Position numbers and translations under genes: made by a program
The notes under the pieces: generated by a model
Told to the model about the DNA's origin: nothing
Database searches by the model: none
The model's input: only the letters and a program-made list of their open reading frames with translations
Shown: positions 47,449 through 52,255 of the stretch, piece by piece
Layout of the letters: each line of letters starts with the position of its first letter
How positions within the stretch are numbered: position 1 is the stretch's first letter
DNA from: Candidatus Woesearchaeota archaeon
GTDB taxonomy: Archaea; Nanobdellota; Nanobdellia; Woesearchaeales; GW2011-AR9
NCBI GenBank assembly: GCA_018696595.1
Contig: JABHQW010000004.1
Span: 1 to 52,255, forward strand
Reading direction: 5' to 3'
DNA: 52,255 bases

Positions 47449-48843
47449 ATGGATGATGTAACTTTTATTATTCTTGGAGCCACAGGCAACTTAACTAAAA
47501 AGAAACTCATTCCCGCAATTTATCATTTGATTGAAAATAAGAAGATAAAAAAATTCGCTATCATTGGAGTAGCCAGAAATAAAACTCAAACAAAAACAAT
47601 TCTCAACAAATCTAAAAAGCATATCAAGAACATTAAACAAAAAGTCTGGAAAGAATTAGAAAATAATTTCCATTATCTTCCGTTGGATTTCTACCAACAA
47701 GAAAAATTTTGCAGTTTAGATCCATTTGTTAAAAATATTGAAAAAAAGAATAAACTTTCCGGTAATAGACTTTTCTATTTAGCTACTTTACCACAACACT
47801 TCCCCGTTATTGCTAAAACTCTAAAGAAATGTGCTTTAACCAAAAAAACCAAAAACAATTGGGTCAGAGCAGTATTTGAGAAACCTTTCGGTCACGATTT
47901 AAAATCAGCAAAAAAAATTAATAAAACGATTAAAAAGATCTTCAAAGAAAAACAAATTTATCGAATTGACCATTATCTAGGCAAAGAGCTAATCCAAAAC
48001 ATTGCTATAACTAAGTTCACTAACACTTTTCTTGAACCGCTTTTAAACAATAGGTATGTTGACCATGTACAAGTTATTCTTAGTGAAAACGTTGGTATTG
48101 AAGAGAGAGGCCCATTCTACGACAAATATGGAGTGATTAGAGATGTTCTCCAAAATCATATGATGCAAATGCTTTCTTTAAGTACAATGGAAAAACCAAA
48201 AAAGTTTTCAGGAAATTATATCCGTGATGAAAAAGTAAAAATCTTAAAAACAGTAAAAACAACTAAAGAACTTGTTGTTGGACAATACATTGGTTATAAG
48301 AAAGAAAAAGGCATCCCTAAGAATTCAAAAACAGAAACTTTTGCTGCTACTAAACTTTTCGTTAACAATAAACGTTGGAAAAAAGTACCATTCTACCTGA
48401 TTGCAGGAAAGAAGATGAAAAATAAAATCACTTCTGTTTATTTTCAATTTAAAAAAGCTCAATGTCTTAACATCAACAACCATTGCGATTTTAAAGCCAA
48501 TTACTTAACTATTCAAATTCAACCTGAAGAGGGTTATTATCTGCAAATGAACGCCAAAGTTCCTGGCGAAGAAAAAGTTACTGCAGTAAAAATGGACTTC
48601 TGTCATGCTTGTACTTTTGGCCCTAACACGCCAGCAGCTTATGAAACTCTTTTAGAGGATGTTATTGAAGGAGATCAATCATCTTTCGTTAGAACAGATG
48701 AAATTGAACAACAATGGAAAATTACAGATAAAATTACAGAACAAAAAAAAAAATTATACAAATACAAAATCAAAACATATCCGAAACAAGCAAATAAACT
48801 AATTGAAAAAGATAACAGAAAATGGCACTTGGTAGTAAAATAA
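47449..48843 (+). CDS. zwf: Glucose-6-phosphate 1-dehydrogenase
   Basis: A 464-residue enzyme that oxidises glucose 6-phosphate and yields NAD(P)H. The Rossmann motif is ILGATGNLTKKKLIPAIYHL. EKPFG (144-148) and the substrate motif RIDHYLGKE (172-180) are exact family signatures, followed by DVLQNHMMQMLSL and YETLLEDVIEGDQSSFVR. The coenzyme loop starts with G-A-T-G-N instead of G-A-S-G-D. This is the bacterial/eukaryal G6PDH type; most archaea lack it, so transfer from bacteria is probable though old, given the AT-rich, lysine-heavy composition. A GAGGTAAAAT site fixes the start. Confidence 0.95.
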   Translation: MDDVTFIILGATGNLTKKKLIPAIYHLIENKKIKKFAIIGVARNKTQTKTILNKSKKHIKNIKQKVWKELENNFHYLPLDFYQQEKFCSLDPFVKNIEKKNKLSGNRLFYLATLPQHFPVIAKTLKKCALTKKTKNNWVRAVFEKPFGHDLKSAKKINKTIKKIFKEKQIYRIDHYLGKELIQNIAITKFTNTFLEPLLNNRYVDHVQVILSENVGIEERGPFYDKYGVIRDVLQNHMMQMLSLSTMEKPKKFSGNYIRDEKVKILKTVKTTKELVVGQYIGYKKEKGIPKNSKTETFAATKLFVNNKRWKKVPFYLIAGKKMKNKITSVYFQFKKAQCLNINNHCDFKANYLTIQIQPEEGYYLQMNAKVPGEEKVTAVKMDFCHACTFGPNTPAAYETLLEDVIEGDQSSFVRTDEIEQQWKITDKITEQKKKLYKYKIKTYPKQANKLIEKDNRKWHLVVK

Positions 48844-48844
48844 A

Positions 48845-49501
48845 ATGAAAAACAACTCTAAGACACCATTAATATTGATCGACAGAGATGGAACATTAAT
48901 CTTTGACAATAAATATCATCTTGGCAGAACTAATGATTGGAAAAAGAAAATTAAATTCCTTCCCGGAGTGATTAATGGTATTAAAAAACTTAAAAAAATC
49001 CCCAACATCAAAATTTATATGGTTACTAATCAGCCTGGTGTAGCCATTAAAGATTTTAAATTGCTAACAAAAGAAAGAGCAGAACAAGTAGCTCAATATA
49101 TTGAAGAAAAACTGAACAAAAGAGGAGCAATAATTGATGGACATTTTGTTTGCGGTCATGCTTCTCCTGCTTATACCAAAAAAAGAAGCGAATACAAATT
49201 CCACAAAAAGTTAATCTGTAACTGTACTTGTATTAAACCCAACTATGGTATGGTTTTCGATGCTTTGAAAAAAGAAGGTTTAAAGAAAAGTAATACTAAC
49301 ATTTATGTGATTGGCGACAGGATTTCAGATATTAAAACGGCTTTGAAAGTAAACGGAAAAGGCATCTTTGTTCCATTCAAAGGAGAAAAAGAAGAAATTG
49401 AAAAAATTAATAAAATCAAAAATAAGAATAAAAAAAGCATCTATTTAGCAAAAAACTTTTTAGATGCAACTAAATTAATTATTAAAAAAGAAAAGAGGTA
49501 A
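48845..49501 (+). CDS. HAD phosphatase of the GmhB/histidinol-phosphatase type
   Basis: A 218-residue subfamily IIIA HAD protein: motif I LIDRDGTLI, MVTNQPGVAI at motif II, IYVIGDRISDIKTAL at motif IV. A zinc-loop-like stretch with HFVCGHASPAY...CNCTCIKPNYGM matches the C-x-H...C-x-C-K-P arrangement of D-glycero-D-manno-heptose 1,7-bisphosphate phosphatase. It starts 1 nt after zwf and ends 3 nt before gnd. The family dephosphorylates sugar bisphosphates. Its position in place of 6-phosphogluconolactonase is intriguing, but there is no evidence for lactonase activity. Confidence 0.85.
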   Translation: MKNNSKTPLILIDRDGTLIFDNKYHLGRTNDWKKKIKFLPGVINGIKKLKKIPNIKIYMVTNQPGVAIKDFKLLTKERAEQVAQYIEEKLNKRGAIIDGHFVCGHASPAYTKKRSEYKFHKKLICNCTCIKPNYGMVFDALKKEGLKKSNTNIYVIGDRISDIKTALKVNGKGIFVPFKGEKEEIEKINKIKNKNKKSIYLAKNFLDATKLIIKKEKR

Positions 49502-49504
49502 AAA

Positions 49505-50407
49505 ATGAAAATAGGATTTATTGGTTTAGGCCGAATGGGATATAGTATGTGTTTAAACTTATTAGAACATAAACATAAATTAGTAGTCTATGACGTTAAT
49601 AAAAAACCAATCCAACAATTAGCAAGAAAAGGAGCTATCCCTGCTTACAACATGGAAGAAGTAATCTCAAAATTACCTAAACAAAAAATTGTTTGGTTAA
49701 TGATTCCTGCAAAATTTGTTGATGATACACTTAAAAAATTACTCCCTCTATTAAACAAAAACGATATTGTTATTGATGGTGGAAATTCTTATTATACTGA
49801 TTCAATTAAAAGATATAACCAACTAAAAAAGAAAGGCATCAAATTTCTTGACTGTGGAACTTCTGGAGGAATTGAAGGAGCCAGATACGGTGCCTGTATG
49901 ATGGTCGGCGGAGACAAACCAGTATTCAAAAAAGTTGAAAAACTTTTCAAAGACCAATGTGTTGAAAGAGGTTACGGATATATGGGCAATCCCGGAGCAG
50001 GACATTTTGTTAAAATGGCTCATAATGCTATTGAGTATGGAATGATGGGTGCAATTGCTGAAGGGTTTAAAGCGATTGAAAAACAAGTCCCAAAATTTAA
50101 AACCAATATTAAAGAAGTTGCAAAAGTTTATTCTCACGGCAGTATTATTGAAGGTAAACTAATGGGCTGGCTCTGGCACGCGTTCAAAAAACCAGGTTAT
50201 TTAAAACAGATTTCTTGTGAAGTTCCTAAAGGAGAAACTGAAGAAGAGATGAAAATGCTAGAAAAAATGAGCAATATGCCAATTTTGCATCAAGCACATT
50301 TAATGCGTGAACGTTCACGGAAAATGAAAGTCTGTGGCCAGTTAATTGCAGCAATGAGAAACATGTTCGGCGGCCATGCAATTATTAGAAAACAAGAAAA
50401 GAGGTAA
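49505..50407 (+). CDS. gnd: 6-phosphogluconate dehydrogenase, decarboxylating (short form)
   Basis: A 300-residue enzyme that converts 6-phosphogluconate to ribulose 5-phosphate, CO2 and NAD(P)H. The nucleotide motif is GFIGLGRMGYSM; conserved substrate residues appear in IDGGNSYYTDS, FLDCGTSGGIEGARYGACMMVGG and GHFVKMAHNAIEYGMM (catalytic Lys and Asn). It is the 300-residue form rather than the 470-residue one. A GAGGTAAAAAATG start is clear. With zwf it gives the oxidative branch; adjacent tal and tkt complete the non-oxidative branch. Confidence 0.95.
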   Translation: MKIGFIGLGRMGYSMCLNLLEHKHKLVVYDVNKKPIQQLARKGAIPAYNMEEVISKLPKQKIVWLMIPAKFVDDTLKKLLPLLNKNDIVIDGGNSYYTDSIKRYNQLKKKGIKFLDCGTSGGIEGARYGACMMVGGDKPVFKKVEKLFKDQCVERGYGYMGNPGAGHFVKMAHNAIEYGMMGAIAEGFKAIEKQVPKFKTNIKEVAKVYSHGSIIEGKLMGWLWHAFKKPGYLKQISCEVPKGETEEEMKMLEKMSNMPILHQAHLMRERSRKMKVCGQLIAAMRNMFGGHAIIRKQEKR

Positions 50408-50412
50408 ATAAA

Positions 50413-50766
50413 ATGGATAAAAAAATGATAATGGGTGTGATGATGTTATTAATGATAATATCATTAGTGTTTGCAATCTGGGGAGTACAGATGCATACCA
50501 AAGTTGTAAAAGAAGAAGCTAAGTTTCATGTTGCTCAAGCAGAATACTTTAGCTTAGATAAAGTAACTAGAGAATCAGCAGCAACTGGATCTGAATTAAC
50601 CCAAGACTTAGTTGAGATTGTTAATTACCCTTCGGCATTAATGGAATTAAAGTTATTAGGTGTTGGAAAAATTTTAACAGGAATTTATGTGTTGTTATTT
50701 GGAATCTTGATTGCTTTAGTAATGATGCCAGTAAGACTAGGTAACATTATAAAGAAAAAGAAATAA
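50413..50766 (+). CDS. Two-helix membrane protein
   Basis: A 117-residue protein with an N-terminal membrane helix (about 5-25), an exported or cytoplasmic middle of about 60 residues with ESAATGSELTQDLVEIVNYPSALMELK, and a second helix (about 84-107), then a KKKK tail. The Met-rich first helix is unusual. A GAGGTAAATAA site precedes its ATG and it starts 6 nt after gnd, so it ends the operon. Function unknown; it might localise the upstream enzymes, but nothing in the sequence shows this. Confidence 0.7.
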   Translation: MDKKMIMGVMMLLMIISLVFAIWGVQMHTKVVKEEAKFHVAQAEYFSLDKVTRESAATGSELTQDLVEIVNYPSALMELKLLGVGKILTGIYVLLFGILIALVMMPVRLGNIIKKKK

Positions 50767-50795
50767 ATTTCTAATTATTTTTTTATTTTTTCTTT
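50767..50795 (+). terminator. Oligo-T terminator of the pentose phosphate operon
   Basis: Immediately after the last stop codon comes TTTCTAATTATTTTTTTATTTTTTC, a T-rich stop without hairpin, at the convergent border with the LOG-family gene. Confidence 0.45.
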
Positions 50796-51446
50796 TCATT
50801 TATACTTCTTGATATTCAAACAAATCTTCCCATGACCTTTATCAAATTCTCCTTTCGCTTGATTAATAATCTTCATCGCTTGTGGACAAGTATTTACCAA
50901 AAATATGTTATCTAAATCTTTTGGACTAATCAACTTCTTCTTCATAGGTTGCTTTTCCATCCAATCAATTAACCCTTTCCACATTGGCCCAAGTAATATT
51001 ATTGGAACATTATCACAAATATGTTTCACTTGTAACAATTGCCAGGTATAAAACAATTCTAAAATAGTTCCTATCCCACCAGGAGCAACTACAACAACGT
51101 TAGACAATTTCATAAAATCATCCAATCTTCCAGAAAATTTGTTAAACTGTTTTTTAATATCGAGATGAAACCCATCGTGCTGTTCAAACGGAAGATTAAT
51201 GGTTAACCCAATTGAATGAGAACCATTATTTTTTTTCTTCTTCCTGCCTGAATGATGCCCACGAGAAGCCGCATCCATTAACCCTGGACCACCACCTGAA
51301 ATTAAGTCCATGTTATTCTCAGCAATCATGCTAGCCAAAGTATGTACAAAAGTATATGTCTTCTCACCTTTCTTAGTCCGAGCAGAACCAAAAATGGCAA
51401 CCCGAAAATGTTTTTTATTAATTTTCATTTTTTTTGTTTTTTTCAT
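50796..51446 (-). CDS. LOG-family nucleoside-phosphate hydrolase-type protein
   Basis: A 216-residue Rossmann-like protein of the lysine-decarboxylase-fold/LOG family. FGSARTKKGE, LISGGGPGLMDAASRG and VVVAPGGIGTILELFYTWQLLQ (with the PGGxGTxxE motif) are the signatures; the conserved GGGxGxM and PGGxGTxxE loops indicate nucleotide monophosphate phosphoribohydrolase activity. The start used is the ATG 5 nt after the upstream stop codon; a second ATG six codons later has no better ribosome-binding site. It is likely co-transcribed with the partial thioredoxin-like gene. Its exact substrate is not known. Confidence 0.85.
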   Translation of the reverse strand: MKKTKKMKINKKHFRVAIFGSARTKKGEKTYTFVHTLASMIAENNMDLISGGGPGLMDAASRGHHSGRKKKKNNGSHSIGLTINLPFEQHDGFHLDIKKQFNKFSGRLDDFMKLSNVVVVAPGGIGTILELFYTWQLLQVKHICDNVPIILLGPMWKGLIDWMEKQPMKKKLISPKDLDNIFLVNTCPQAMKIINQAKGEFDKGHGKICLNIKKYK

Positions 51447-51450
51447 TTTC

Positions 51451-52255
51451 TTAACCAAATGTAAAAGCATGAAACGTAAAACCTTCTTTTACAACTAATT
51501 TCAAATTATACTCACCATGATCACCATCAAAAACATTATACAATTGAGGTTTGTCAACAATAACAAAAGCTTTCTCACCATCAAACTGTACATCCTCTCC
51601 AGCTTGTTCTTTAGAAACATAAAGACCATCAATAAATACTTCCATCTCTACTGCTTCTTCAAGATTATCAGCCACAATGTTAACAGAACCTGCCAAAAAA
51701 TCCAAGATAATAGCAGCAGAATCTTCTTTTGCTTCTAAATTATCTGCGTTACTGTGCCAAGAACTTTGTAAATAAATCACGTCCCTATTTGTTTCCCCAG
51801 ACAAAACGTAATCTACAGTATCCTTAGAATTTAACCCCCCAGAATTACCAACATCTTGTCCTCGAGGTAAAGCAAATGAGTATCCAGCATAAAGTTCTGG
51901 AGTTGTTGGTAGTTTAGGAGTTTTATCAGGCATCTCTGAAAGAGGAATTTCTTCAACTTCCGTTCCAATCTCAGAAAGAAGTTTTTGAATAACTTTTTCA
52001 GTCTGATCGTAAGCACCTTCTCCAATATGGTCAAAACGAATATAACCTTCAGAATCAATTAAATATTTACGTGGCCAAAAACGATTTTTAAAATTTCTCC
52101 AAGTTTTATAATTATTATCCTGAACAACAATATATTCAATCCCATATTTTTCCATCGCCGATTTAACATTATCAATATCTTTCTCAAACTCAAATTCAGG
52201 CGTGTGAACACCAATAATAACTAAACCCTGATCTTTATATTTCTCATCCCAAGAA
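51451..52255 (-). CDS. TlpA/DipZ-like thioredoxin-domain protein (5' end outside window)
   Basis: The visible 268 codons begin mid-protein at the right edge. They hold the C-terminal part of a thioredoxin-like domain (LVIIGVHTPEFEFEKD, EYIVVQDNNYKTWRNFKNRFWPRKYLIDSEGYIRFDHIGEGAY) with the cis-proline-like WPRKYLID motif. Then comes a second domain starting with TPELYAGYSFALPRG and rich in beta strands, as in DipZ/TlpA proteins that carry a carbohydrate-binding-like module. The redox Cys pair would be in the missing N-terminus. Such proteins are membrane-anchored or extracytoplasmic thiol oxidoreductases. Confidence 0.85.
   Translation of the reverse strand, partial: SWDEKYKDQGLVIIGVHTPEFEFEKDIDNVKSAMEKYGIEYIVVQDNNYKTWRNFKNRFWPRKYLIDSEGYIRFDHIGEGAYDQTEKVIQKLLSEIGTEVEEIPLSEMPDKTPKLPTTPELYAGYSFALPRGQDVGNSGGLNSKDTVDYVLSGETNRDVIYLQSSWHSNADNLEAKEDSAAIILDFLAGSVNIVADNLEEAVEMEVFIDGLYVSKEQAGEDVQFDGEKAFVIVDKPQLYNVFDGDHGEYNLKLVVKEGFTFHAFTFG

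Noticed and set aside
1-52255. Defence islands, prophage, integrated plasmid, CRISPR array
   Set aside because: No cas, restriction-modification, toxin-antitoxin, integrase, capsid or transposase motifs could be seen, and tRNA-Val shows no attached direct repeat marking an integration.

Overview
The window is a gene-dense, AT-rich chromosomal segment of an archaeon, most likely a DPANN lineage of the Woesearchaeota/Pacearchaeota type. The evidence is a set of archaeal information-processing genes (RFC large subunit, FEN-1 with PIP box, archaeal tRNA-splicing endonuclease, PAN-type AAA+ ATPase, Trm5, Lrp-type regulators, AbrB-PhoU protein), a secreted S-layer protein, TATA boxes about 25 nt before start codons (leaderless transcripts), and a tRNA-Val whose intron folds into a bulge-helix-bulge. 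No ribosomal RNA, CRISPR array, transposase, integrase or recognisable defence island is present.

Layout. 1-4037: a truncated lipoprotein gene, a seven-helix membrane protein coupled to a winged-helix regulator, a short promoter-to-terminator transcription unit (about 1515-1690), a small membrane protein, and a 712-residue TIM-barrel protein with a very large insert. 4102-9907: an 83-nt imperfect hairpin, two lineage-type hypothetical proteins, a methyltransferase/MFS pair, the intron-containing tRNA-Val, a two-helix membrane protein and an AI-2E family permease. 10014-12920: the S-layer gene and its long upstream region with palindromes. 12921-24106: glyS, a tandem-Lrp regulator, an Asp/Glu racemase, a methyltransferase, rfcL, an IMPDH/GMP-reductase family gene, valS, a zinc-ribbon microprotein, a HAD phosphatase and an AbrB-PhoU regulator. 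Two structured intergenic elements that share their ends lie beside glyS and valS.

24211-40040: a 38-residue zinc ribbon, a 281-residue orphan, an operon of a ThiI-like sulfurtransferase, YbjQ and cysS, a secreted transglutaminase-like protein, a lysine/alanine-repeat histone-H1-like protein, a PINA-type ATPase without its PIN domain, PAN plus a HIT protein, a candidate C/D sRNA, a cold-shock protein with a long acidic tail, trm5 divergent from a Zot/HerA-like ATPase through one shared TATA box, fen, a DUF5680-type protein, a winged-helix protein and endA.

40180-52255: a copper lipoprotein and small membrane protein, then a carbon/redox block. Leftward it runs tktN, metalloprotease lipoprotein, tktC, trxB, rubredoxin-like protein, FTR-like protein. 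Rightward it runs glutaredoxin, transaldolase, SIS-domain isomerase, glucose-6-phosphate dehydrogenase, HAD phosphatase, 6-phosphogluconate dehydrogenase and a membrane protein. Together these encode most of an oxidative plus non-oxidative pentose phosphate pathway beside thiol-reducing proteins, which is unusual in an archaeon and suggests reductant and pentose supply organised as one locus. The window ends in a LOG-family protein and a truncated TlpA/DipZ-like thioredoxin protein. All functional assignments come from reading motifs; no database search was possible.
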